Under the pieces are notes generated by a model. It worked only from the letters and a program-made list of their open reading frames with translations. It searched no databases and was not told the origin of the DNA. From Isotricha intestinalis (lineage: Eukaryota > Ciliophora > Litostomatea > Vestibuliferida > Isotrichidae): a DNA stretch of 57,756 nt. Positions 28,108 to 37,062 of this stretch are shown in pieces. Location of the stretch: the NCBI GenBank assembly GCA_023807065.1, contig JAJJLU010000386.1:1-57756 (forward strand), in the 5' to 3' direction. Made by a program: the position numbers and the translations under genes. Numbering within the stretch: position 1 is the first letter of the stretch; each line of letters opens with the position of its first letter.

Positions 28108-28980
28108 ATGACAGAAGAAAATCACATTGAAAATAATATTAGTGAAAGTGAAAATAATAGATTAGAAGTTAATCAAAGATTTTTTTCTGAAACTGGTTTA
28201 GAATCTAATACAAATAATACTTTAAAAAAGGATTCAACTGATTCAATTAGGGTTGAAAATCAAAATGAATTAATTAATCATTCTATAGATAATAAAAAAA
28301 ATGAAGATAATAGTTTAAAAAATGACATTCACAATGAAAGTAAAAATGAAAGTTTAAGTACAACAAGTATTATTGTAATAAATAAAAATACTGTTTATAA
28401 AATTAAAAAAATTTGTACTGTTAAAACTAGGAGAATATATAATATTGTGGTTTTAAATTTTGGGATTTTACTAATTTTAATCTCAATATATGATTTATTA
28501 AACTTTAAGAAAGAAAAAAATAAAACTATTTTACTAAAAAAATGGTATATATTTATTTTTGAAATAATATCTGGAATAATGAGAATAGGTTTTTTCTTTT
28601 TAAATATTTTTGTTATTAAAGAAAAAAAAACAAAAAACCCAATTATACTATTATTAAATATCATAGTAATAGTATTATTTTTGTTAATAATTATAATATT
28701 TTCTATTGGAAGAGCTAAAATAACAGAAAGAGTAATTAATCTTGATTATTGTTTATTTTTATTTTTAAGTTCTCTTGCTTCTATTTTAAATATTAAAGCA
28801 GAAGTTAAGAAAAAGAAGAATGAAATGCAAAATATTGAAGAAATTATTAATTTCACTGAAATTAATCAACATGGTCATGAAAAAAAATTTGAAAAAAAAT
28901 TTTTAAATTCAAATAGAGAAAAAGGAACTGAATTAGATAAAGATCATAATATATCTTATGAAAATGAAAAAATTAAATAA
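28108..28980 (+). CDS. Small multi-pass membrane protein, 290 residues
   Basis: Not recognised by family. The first 105 residues are hydrophilic, Asn/Ser/Glu-rich. Between about 111 and 235 there are four hydrophobic segments: IVVLNFGILLILISIYDLL, WYIFIFEIISGIMRIGFFFL, IILLLNIIVIVLFLLIIIIF and DYCLFLFLSSLASIL. The C-terminal 50 residues are charged. Both ends would face the same side, probably the cytoplasm, with four helices. No transporter or channel motif is evident. Confidence 0.72.
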   Translation: MTEENHIENNISESENNRLEVNQRFFSETGLESNTNNTLKKDSTDSIRVENQNELINHSIDNKKNEDNSLKNDIHNESKNESLSTTSIIVINKNTVYKIKKICTVKTRRIYNIVVLNFGILLILISIYDLLNFKKEKNKTILLKKWYIFIFEIISGIMRIGFFFLNIFVIKEKKTKNPIILLLNIIVIVLFLLIIIIFSIGRAKITERVINLDYCLFLFLSSLASILNIKAEVKKKKNEMQNIEEIINFTEINQHGHEKKFEKKFLNSNREKGTELDKDHNISYENEKIK

Positions 28981-29099
28981 TTATTTAAGAATATTACATA
29001 TAAAATTGATATTTATATATTAGTTAATAATTAATTTATGTTTCATCCTTTTTTTTGAAATTTTTATTTTATTCTTTATAAAACAATGAAATTTAGTAT

Positions 29100-29830
29100 A
29101 ATAATTATATATTTTTTTTTTTCTTCATTTGAAATTCAAAAAATTTCTATTTTAAAGCAATCAACAATGATAATTTCTTTCCTAGATCTTATAAATGAAA
29201 AAATGATTTTGAAGATTTTAAAATTAATAAAATATTTCTATTTATTATCATACTATTATTAAAAATGATATTAATGTTAATAGAGAAATTGAAGATATCG
29301 CTATTTCTATTAGTAAATAAAATACCTATTTTAAAAGAAGAAATTTATATTAAAGAAAGATTAGCTAAAATAAAGGAGGAGTTTGAGGAAATAAAATAGA
29401 TGATAAAGATATAAGAAAAGAAATTGATAATGGGGATTTAAATTAGATTTTAATTCTAATGATTCCTTTAAATTTATAATTATGGATATTTAGTTTCATA
29501 AATTTGATAGAATAAACAATAATGAAAATAATTTTAAACAATATTAAATGTGAATATTCTTAAATTATGAAAATTTACTTATTCAAAATTTTATATATTA
29601 ATTCTCATTGAATCATGGTTGTAATTCAAATTTCAAGTTAAAAAATATCAGAAAAAGATATTATTTGTAATTCAATAAGATATAATGCTTGTTGGATAAG
29701 ATTCTACAACAATTTCATATTTATTTGGAAAAATTTTTGTTCACATACACCAAGAATTAGGTTATTATTGATAGAATCTTCTACATTATCTTTATATAGA
29801 AATTAAATGTTTTTCCTAATAAAAGTATAT
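29100..29830 (+). pseudogene. Decayed coding sequence in the 1.2 kb gap
   Basis: The gap from 28981 to 30172 has no intact gene. On the plus strand pieces of coding-like sequence appear in several frames: NNDNFFPRSYK, NDINVNREIEDIAISI, EEIYIKERLAKIKEEFEEIK, DDKDIRKEIDNGDLN, NNNENNFKQY and ISEKDIICNSIRYNACWIRF. They are separated by TAA/TAG stops and frame changes. One junction (29313-29337, gtaaat to aaaag, 25 bases) would restore the frame if spliced, but no start codon or complete frame results. The parent protein is not recognisable. 29831-30172 shows nothing. Confidence 0.4.
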
Positions 29831-30172
29831 TGAATGTGATTTACAATTAACTTTTTTAATTGTTTTGATATTAAAATTTTGCAAATTTTGAGCAATATTC
29901 TGAATTGATGTTAAAATAATTACTCCTCTATTTTTTGAAAATAAATCATTTCACCCTTTTTCTACCTTTTAATAATATAAATAATTCTTAATTAATTAAT
30001 TTTAGAATAATTTACTTTTGTTAAATAAATATAGTTTAAAGAATTATTTAATATATTTTGATATTTATATAATAAGCATTTATACTTTTTTTTTAAGATA
30101 TTATAATTAAAAGAAACTTAATTCAAATATTATTACAGCATAACAAGAATAACAATATATATAATGAAAACT

Positions 30173-31030
30173 CTAAAAACAACATAAAAAGATTCTTTTT
30201 TTTTTATTCTCAGAAGGTATTGAATAATATATTACAGCATCATTAATATTATTTTCTTCACTATCTTTTTCTAAATTATTATTATCTCTTTTTGAAACAT
30301 TATTTGTATTTAAATTTGATTCTTTTGATTGTTTTCTAAAATCTTCTTTTGAATAAGTTACATTTTTTATATTAGTATTAGTTTCAATTTCTAATAAATC
30401 AAATTTTTTATAATGATTTAAAATTTCAAATTCAACTACTTTTTGAATTTCATTTTTATCTAAGTTAATTAAACTATCTATTTTTGAATTTTTTAGCTTT
30501 TTATTTATAGAAACAGTTGAATTTAAATTTTGATTTGAATTTGTATTATGATTTATTTTACAAATGCCTAAAATTCCATCTTGATATTTATTTTTCTTTT
30601 TCTTTTTTTCATTTAATATTTCTTTTTCATTTATGTTATTTAAATTTAGTTTCAACATATTATTTAAATTGGAAAGTTCTTTATTAGAATATTTTTCTTT
30701 TTTAATTTGTTTTATTTTAATTTGAGATTGCTTCTTTTTTGAAATTTTAGAAATATTAATTGACGGTGAAACATCTTCAGAATTTAATTTTTTCATAAAT
30801 TCATGATAAAAAACATCTCCATTATTTTCATAATTTCTTTTCATTCTTTTGTTTCTATCAATTTTTGAGATTGAAGAATTTAAAACAAGATCATTTATCA
30901 ACAAATTATTATTACTATAATGATTTTTAACTCTTATTTTTTTTGATGGTTTAAAATTTGTAAGCATATTTGTTCTATTTTTATGCTCAGGACTAAAAAA
31001 TATATTTTCAATTTTTTCACCAATTTCCAT
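30173..31030 (-). CDS. Basic hypothetical protein, 285 residues
   Basis: Not recognised. The protein is rich in Lys, Asn, Ser and Ile, mostly predicted disordered, with a polylysine patch NEKKKKKNKYQDGILGICK near 138-156 and a helical stretch EIQKVVEFEILNHYKKF around 195-212. It ends in IFLCCF, a double cysteine near the C-terminus that could be lipid-modified (weak inference). Ends in TAG. No homologue is suggested by sequence alone; reality rests on a clean 285-codon frame with lower AT than the surrounding gaps. Confidence 0.62.
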   Translation of the reverse strand: MEIGEKIENIFFSPEHKNRTNMLTNFKPSKKIRVKNHYSNNNLLINDLVLNSSISKIDRNKRMKRNYENNGDVFYHEFMKKLNSEDVSPSINISKISKKKQSQIKIKQIKKEKYSNKELSNLNNMLKLNLNNINEKEILNEKKKKKNKYQDGILGICKINHNTNSNQNLNSTVSINKKLKNSKIDSLINLDKNEIQKVVEFEILNHYKKFDLLEIETNTNIKNVTYSKEDFRKQSKESNLNTNNVSKRDNNNLEKDSEENNINDAVIYYSIPSENKKKRIFLCCF

Positions 31031-31147
31031 TTTTAATTCTTTATTAATTAATTTACTTTTATTTATTCCTTTAAAATATCTGTATAATTGTTTTTAATAA
31101 AGAAAAATAATTTCAAAATTAATTTAAAAAATATAAATATAATTGAA

Positions 31148-33421
31148 TTAATTAATTTTTGAAAGAGCCATATCTACCATTTTCATTTGTTTTTCTTCTA
31201 ATTTAATTAATTCTAATGTTTTAGTATCAACTTTAACACATTCATTTTTACTCATATTAAATAAAGCAAATAATTTTTTTGTAAATCTTGAATCATTTCC
31301 TCCATAAATTAATAATTTATCTCTACTGAAAGGAAGAACAGTACAATAATTTAATTTGAAATTTAAATCAGCACTTTTATAATAATCAACTTTAATCCAA
31401 CCACTTTTAATATCATTTAATTCTAAAACTTCAATAACATCACTATAATTTTTTTTATCTCTAATAAATCCTTCAATACCAAATAAAGCATATAAATCAC
31501 TTGTCATATTATCAAAAAATATATTTACATTTGCTCTTGGAGTATTTAATTTTGGAATATTAATCCATTTTTTACTATAAATATCAAATAACTCACAATT
31601 ATCATTAACTTCTCCTCCAATTATTATTAAACAATCATAATTATCTAAATATTCTATTGAATGATATGAATGAGAATTATTTAGATTATTTAATTTTTTT
31701 AATTCAAATGTAATTATATTAAATGATAATACTGTATTTAATTCTTTATTTATTGTTATTCCTCCTGTAATATATAATATATTTGATACTAAAATATGAC
31801 GACATCCATTTGGAAAATAAGTATAATCATGTTCTTCAATAGTTAAATTTACCGAAATTTTTATAATTTTTTGAGTATTTTGATCAAATAAACTAATGTA
31901 ATTTGTTCCTATAATAGGTTTTGCATATTCTTTTAATAAATTATATCTAGTATTATAATTATTTAAATAACTTACAGTTATTTTATTCATACTCTGTATT
32001 TCTTTCATATTTGATGATATGTTTTTATCATTTTTATCAATATTATTCATTAATTCATTTGGATATAAATAATTATTATTATTTGATTTGATATTATTTT
32101 TGGTATTACTTTTAATCATATTTTTCCCTTTTCTTTTTTTGTTTTTTTTTTTTTCATCACAGAAAATATTATTCATTAATTCTAAATTTTTATTCGGATT
32201 ATTATCAAAATATTTAGAATATAATTCTAAAATTGAATAAGCAAAAAATCTTTTAATGACTTCATTATCAAGAATAATATTATTTGGATTTATATGAATA
32301 AAAGATGTATTAATATTTCCAAATGTATTATTCATTATATAAATTTTACTTGAACCACTACTATTATTTCCTTGATTTTTAAATAAATTTACACTTTTAC
32401 TAGTTTTTAATTTATTTCTTGAATTTCCTCTTATTTTTTTTGATTTGAGGTTATCAACATTATTTTCATTATTTACAAAATATTCTTGGTTAAAAATTAC
32501 CTCTTTTCCTTTTTTATTTTTAGAATCAAAAATATCTAACAAATCTATAATTGTATCATAATTTCCTGTCTTTTTAATAATATCACTTATTGTATTTTTA
32601 AATTGTTTTATATGTTCTGTATATTTTGTAGTCCTTAATTTTACATCCCAATAAAAATCATCAAATTTATCAAATTTATAATCAATATCTAAAAAATGTT
32701 CTAATTGATTTTTTAATTCTTTTTTTCTTTCTTTAATTGTATTTTCATAATTATTAATTTTATTTTTCATTTGAATTATATTATCTAATACTTCTAAATT
32801 TTTATTATCACATAAATTCATTATTTCAAAATTCATTAAAAAAATAGTATTTTCTAAATCATAATTTGGATTATTTTTTCCTAAAATATTAAAAAATTTA
32901 CTATTATCTTCATAATATTTTTCAATAGATGATTTAACATTAAGATAATTTTTTTTTAACTCAATTAAATTTTTATTAATATCAGTAAATAATTTATTAA
33001 CTTCTTCTATTTTTTTATTTTTTATTTCATCTAATTTATTTTTTAAATTTTTTATACTTTCACTGATAATAGAAATAATTTCATTTTTTTTTTCATTAAC
33101 AAAAAGAGCATCTTCAATAACTTTTGATATTTCATTAAAAAAAGTGTTATCATAATTTAAACAATTTTCCCTTTGAATTAATAAATGATCTTTATGTTCA
33201 TAAATTCCACATTCACCACAAACACTATGTTTACATGTAAAACAATAATATGAATATTCATTTATTTCTTCTTTACAATTTTTATCTGAATTTATTATAT
33301 TTGTTTTAAAATGAGGTAATGCATCAAACTCCTTTAATTCTTTTGGTTTATTTATTTTATCCTGACTTATTTCATTTTCATTTATATTATTTTTTATTTG
33401 TTCACTATCCTTATTTTCCAT
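31148..33421 (-). CDS. B-box zinc finger, coiled-coil and kelch protein (copy 2)
   Basis: About 757 residues from the ATG complementary to 33419-33421; the frame runs open for another 19 codons with no earlier ATG, so this start is preferred. A B-box-type zinc site (CKEEINEYSYYCFTCKHSV, CGECGIYEHKDHLL) sits near residue 50-85, followed by a long coiled coil and a linker with polylysine. The kelch part begins near 550: LYITGGITINKELNTVLSFN, IIIGGEVNDNCELFDIYSKKW, LLIYGGNDSRFTKKLF. It shares the blocks FFAYSxLELYxKxF and SGWIKVDY with the gene at 23603, so the two are paralogues in opposite orientation. Adaptor role inferred. The start codon is 103 bases from the tRNA gene, read the other way. 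Confidence 0.85.
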   Translation of the reverse strand: MENKDSEQIKNNINENEISQDKINKPKELKEFDALPHFKTNIINSDKNCKEEINEYSYYCFTCKHSVCGECGIYEHKDHLLIQRENCLNYDNTFFNEISKVIEDALFVNEKKNEIISIISESIKNLKNKLDEIKNKKIEEVNKLFTDINKNLIELKKNYLNVKSSIEKYYEDNSKFFNILGKNNPNYDLENTIFLMNFEIMNLCDNKNLEVLDNIIQMKNKINNYENTIKERKKELKNQLEHFLDIDYKFDKFDDFYWDVKLRTTKYTEHIKQFKNTISDIIKKTGNYDTIIDLLDIFDSKNKKGKEVIFNQEYFVNNENNVDNLKSKKIRGNSRNKLKTSKSVNLFKNQGNNSSGSSKIYIMNNTFGNINTSFIHINPNNIILDNEVIKRFFAYSILELYSKYFDNNPNKNLELMNNIFCDEKKKNKKRKGKNMIKSNTKNNIKSNNNNYLYPNELMNNIDKNDKNISSNMKEIQSMNKITVSYLNNYNTRYNLLKEYAKPIIGTNYISLFDQNTQKIIKISVNLTIEEHDYTYFPNGCRHILVSNILYITGGITINKELNTVLSFNIITFELKKLNNLNNSHSYHSIEYLDNYDCLIIIGGEVNDNCELFDIYSKKWINIPKLNTPRANVNIFFDNMTSDLYALFGIEGFIRDKKNYSDVIEVLELNDIKSGWIKVDYYKSADLNFKLNYCTVLPFSRDKLLIYGGNDSRFTKKLFALFNMSKNECVKVDTKTLELIKLEEKQMKMVDMALSKIN

Positions 33422-33524
33422 TTTTAAATTTGAAAAAGAAAAAATTATTATAAATTTTTTTGTTTTTTTTTCATACAATTTCTATAATTTAACTTATAAG
33501 CAAAAATAGATTCAAAATTACAGA

Positions 33525-33595
33525 TCCTCATTAGTCTAGTGGTTAGGATAGCTCGCTCTCACCGAGCAGACACGGGTTCAATTCCCGTATGGGGA
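33525..33595 (+). tRNA. tRNA-Glu (CTC anticodon)
   Basis: A 71-base cloverleaf. Acceptor arm TCCTCAT (33525-33531) pairs with ATGGGGA (33589-33595), allowing one G-T pair. The anticodon stem GCTCG/CGAGC (33551-33555 with 33563-33567) holds the loop CTCTCAC, giving anticodon CTC at 33558-33560, which reads GAG. The T arm contains GGTTCAATTCC, which is also the B-box promoter, and TAGTCTAGTGG is the A-box. No intron and no encoded CCA. A T run at 33598 terminates RNA polymerase III. In this AT-rich genome most Glu codons are GAA, so a TTC-anticodon gene should exist elsewhere. Confidence 0.97.
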
Positions 33596-33597
33596 AA

Positions 33598-33735
33598 TTT
33601 TTTTTTTAAATTCTTAAAGAAATTAACTAACTAACTAGTAAAATTTTTTTTTAAATAATCAAACTAATTAACTAACTAACTAATTAACTAAATTTTTTTT
33701 TTAAATAACTAACTAACAAACTAAATTTTTTTTTT
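33598..33735 (+). repeat. Tandem array of T-run plus CTAA-rich units after the tRNA gene
   Basis: Directly after tRNA-Glu, runs of nine or ten T occur four times (33598-33607, 33644-33652, 33693-33702, 33726-33735). Each is followed by AAAT or GAAA, and the first three then by a stretch of CTAA/ACTA tetranucleotides. Unit lengths are 46, 49 and 33 bases, so the array is a degenerate tandem repeat. The first T run serves as the Pol III terminator; the others are backups or copies. It leads straight into the retroelement remnant. Confidence 0.7.
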
Positions 33736-33744
33736 GAAACTTTT

Positions 33745-34830
33745 ATGAAATTAAATGAATCAGCTGTTTTAACTAGATTAATTAATGAAATTAAGAAAAA
33801 GAAAATATTCTGTAATAAACAAATTGGATTTATAAGGGAACACAAATAAATTTATTAAAATGAAGTCAAAGAATTAATGATATTAAAAAGGAAAAAACAA
33901 TTCTTTACTCAATATTTATTTTTTTGATTTAAAAAATGCTTATTATAAAATAATACATAAAGATTAATAATAAGCTAAGAAAACAAGGCATTTCAGATGA
34001 GATATTGGTAGTATTTAAATTAATAAAAATTCATTTGAAATAATTGATTATGGATATGGTTTATATATAATATGTGAAAAAATAAATCAATTATTAAGTT
34101 CTTAAATAAAATATAAAAATAGTTTAAAAGGAATAAATGTTAAAAAACGTAGAATGTAATAATATTAAAAGGTAAAGATAATAGAGATGAAAAATAAGGA
34201 TATCTTATAATAAAAGAAGAAAATATTTAGATTAACAATAGATAATGATATTAAAATCAATCATTATATTTATAATATTTATAAAAAATTAGTGAAAAAT
34301 TTACAAGGATTTATGTTAAATATTAAAAATATCCTTAGATTTAGATTTAGATTTTTAATGAAAAATTAATAATGTATGATAAAATATTCCCCTAGTATTT
34401 ATTGTAAAAGATTTATAAATCAAAAATTGAAAGAATGGAAGAAAAGGAAATGCTAACTATTAATTATAAATTTATTTATACTAATTTTATAGGATATATA
34501 GTTATATTTTGATAGTTATTTTTTTTGGAGTATATCATAGAAGTAGTTTAAGAGAAGATCTATTTGAAAAATCAATAGTTCATAAAAATAGATAATAACA
34601 TAAATATGTTATTAATAAAGATGAATTATTGGATAAATTCAGAGATAAATTTTAAATGAAAAAAAAGACTAAAAATTACACTTTATTAGAATCAATTAAA
34701 TATATCTATTATTCCAGAAACGAATTAAATATAAGAAAGAATGTAAAAAAAATATAATAAAGCAATCTGACTAATCAAAATGTTTATTTTACACATAATT
34801 TTAATACTAATAAGAAAAAGGAATGAATCT
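33745..34830 (+). mobile_element. Decayed non-LTR (LINE-like) retrotransposon, reverse transcriptase part
   Basis: The region has no intact frame, but ordered pieces of a LINE-type reverse transcriptase can be read. VLTRLINEIKKKKIFCNKQIGF corresponds to the RT region before motif A, and FFDLKNAYYKIIHKD (33920-33965) is motif A with its catalytic Asp (compare FIDLKKAYDKVNH). After a one-base shift comes KLRKQGISDEIL. Near 34229-34350 LTIDNDIKINHYIYNIYKKL followed by NLQGFMLNIKNILRFRFR matches the thumb region (YLGIxIDNxLxFxxHI). Near 34550-34760 a tail YHRSSLREDLFEKSIVHK and KYVINKDELLDKFRDKF can be read. Many TAA stops and several frame shifts show it is dead. The YxDD motif was not found. 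It starts about 150 bases beyond a tRNA gene. Confidence 0.7.
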
Positions 34831-34999
34831 ATAAAGTTTGGATTTCTTTTTTTAAATTTAATTTTAAATTAATTTTTTTATATAACTAAAAATTGTGGAA
34901 AGAAAAAAAAGTTTTTTTATTATTTATGTTTATATTGATATTCTTCTTTAAATTAAATATTATTATTATTTATATTTATTTTAATATTTTAAATTTTTT

Positions 35000-35854
35000 T
35001 CATTGAGAAGAATTATAAATGAAATTAAATAATTCTACATTATTAGTTTTTAAAGTATTTATTTTGTTTTCATGTAATATTTTTACAAATTCATTTTTTA
35101 ATTCTATTTCATTTGAAAATTTTCTAATTTTATCTTTACTATCTTTTAAAATTTCATTTGTTCTAATATCATTTATTATTTTTTCCATATCTAATGCTTG
35201 TTCAATATCATCAGAATAATTTGTTTCAATTTCAGTTCCAACTAAAGAATTAACTAAATCTAAATTTAAAAATGAATTATCTATTTGATAATTTTCTAAA
35301 ATAAAATTTACACTTGAAAAATTGATATTTAAAGTTTTTTCATTTTTAACAAATAAGTATATTTCTTTAGTTGAAGGAATATGTAAAAGAATTAACAAAA
35401 TAAAATCAGGAAAATCAGAAATTTCAAATTTATTTGAATTTTGAAGTAAAAAGAAATAAATATATATTAGATTATTTTCTGAATCACTAAAAATTGAATT
35501 ATTAAAATTATTAAATTGTTCTATTTTTATTGAATTTTCAATATTTGAAGATTTATTATCTTTAATTTCTAATTTCTTTTTAGAAATTATTTTTTGAAAA
35601 TATTTTCCTAAAGCAACAAGATTTTCCTTTGATAATTGAATGAATTGCTTTAAATTTGGATTTAACTGTTCTATTAATTTTGTTTTTTTAACTTCATCTT
35701 TTATAGATTGAATTTGTTGTAATATTTTCGATATTTTTTCTAAATCTTCTAAATTTTCACTAAGTTCTTTTTTATCAAATAATTCTTTGCATAATTTTTC
35801 TGATGCTTCTATTAGTTGTTTTTCTATTTCTTTTGATTTTTGTTTATCAGTCAT
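35000..35854 (-). CDS. Hypothetical protein, 284 residues
   Basis: Not recognised. The N-terminal 110 residues are helical and charged (KEIEKQLIEASEKLCKELFD, IEQLNPNLKQFIQLSKENLV), the middle has a hydrophobic, probably folded part (IYIYFFLLQNSNKFEISDFP, FILLILLHIPSTKEIYLFVK) and the C-terminus is helical again. No transmembrane segment is clear. It ends with TGA, one of three clear TGA ends in this window; a TAA follows a few codons later. Confidence 0.68.
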   Translation of the reverse strand: MTDKQKSKEIEKQLIEASEKLCKELFDKKELSENLEDLEKISKILQQIQSIKDEVKKTKLIEQLNPNLKQFIQLSKENLVALGKYFQKIISKKKLEIKDNKSSNIENSIKIEQFNNFNNSIFSDSENNLIYIYFFLLQNSNKFEISDFPDFILLILLHIPSTKEIYLFVKNEKTLNINFSSVNFILENYQIDNSFLNLDLVNSLVGTEIETNYSDDIEQALDMEKIINDIRTNEILKDSKDKIRKFSNEIELKNEFVKILHENKINTLKTNNVELFNFIYNSSQ

Positions 35855-35952
35855 AATCGAAAAATAAAATTTAATTTATAAATAAATTTGAAAAAAAAAT
35901 AGAAATAAAACTTAATTGTCTTTCAAAATTTAATCAATTAAATAAAATTTTA

Positions 35953-36228
35953 GGGACATTTTAAATAAAAGATGAGTAATCTTTTCCAACAAAAGATAAT
36001 AAAATTTTTTATTTGTTTTTTTTATTAGTTTTTTTCGTGTTTACAGTTTCTGAAATTATAATAAACAATTTTTCTTTGTTTAAGATATTTTAACTTTTTT
36101 TCATTCATTTCAATGATTGTTTGAAAATTATGTGGAATCAAAGTTGAAATTAAATATATTTTTTTCTGATAATTATTTATGTCAAATTTTACTTTAAAAT
36201 ATAGTCAATTTTGTTTTTAAAATGTCCC
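35953..36228. mobile_element. MITE-like element with 13-base terminal inverted repeats
   Basis: GGGACATTTTAAA at 35953-35965 is repeated exactly inverted as TTTAAAATGTCCC at 36216-36228, enclosing 276 bases. GC triplets are rare here, so a chance match of this length ending on both sides in GGG/CCC is unlikely. On the minus strand the interior holds about 60 open codons (KVKFDINNYQKKIYLISTL, EMNEKKLKYLKQRKIVYYNF), perhaps a relic of a longer element. Left flank ends in TA and right flank begins AATA, so no clear target duplication is visible. Class uncertain. Confidence 0.5.
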
Positions 36229-37062
36229 AATAAATAATTTAAATTTTTAAAATATTTTTTTAGTTATAATTGGAAGAAATTTTATCATTAAAATAAAAAT
36301 TTATCAGTCTTTATAAATTTTTTTTTAACTTTTAGAAAAATACACCATTAAACTCCCTTAATTTTAAGGATATAATATTAATAATATTTATTCTTTATTA
36401 TTTGAATAAAAAGTTTTTCAAGTAATGTTCAAGAATTTTTTAACATTTAATTCAATAATTTTTTTAAATTAATAATTCAAAAATAAACAATTAATCTGAT
36501 AATTATAATTTAAAGGTTGTTTTAGATACAATTTATACTAAACATTTAAAATTTAATTCAAAATCCTTTTTTAAAAAAAAAATCATAATTCATTTTGGAA
36601 AATTATCTTTTCTAATAAATTAATAATTAAAATATGAATCAATTATTATAATCTAATATAAAAAAAATATTGTTTTTTATTATAATTATTAAAGAAAAGG
36701 TATTCAGAAATATTGAAAGTTATACTAATTTTCATTATATCAATTATTATGTTTTTAATTATGTTTATATCTAATCTTCATATGCTTTTTCATTCAAAAA
36801 TATTCTATTCTTTTTAATTGTAATATATAAAAAATTACTAGGAGGAATTTTAAAGAAAAAACAATCATTTATTAAAATTATTATTTATGAAAATCCTTTA
36901 TTTATTATTTATCAATTATTATAATAATATATAATTGTTATAATAGTATTTTTTAAATTTTAATTGATATCCTTAATTCATAAATTTATTTAAAAAAAAT
37001 AAGAGTTTTTATAAAATTTATACTCAAAAAAAATAATTTATTTTATTTCTACATAATTTATA
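36229..37062. other. Intergenic, no gene seen
   Basis: About 830 bases of AT-rich sequence in front of the pepsin-like gene (with 35855-35952 on the other side of the MITE-like element). It contains many A and T runs; all frames are closed within short distances. I see nothing that I can name. The promoter of the pepsin-like gene must lie at its right end. Confidence 0.5.

Noticed and set aside
33598..33735. CRISPR-like repeat array
   Set aside because: Units are T runs and CTAA tetranucleotides with no unique spacers of fixed length; eukaryotic context.
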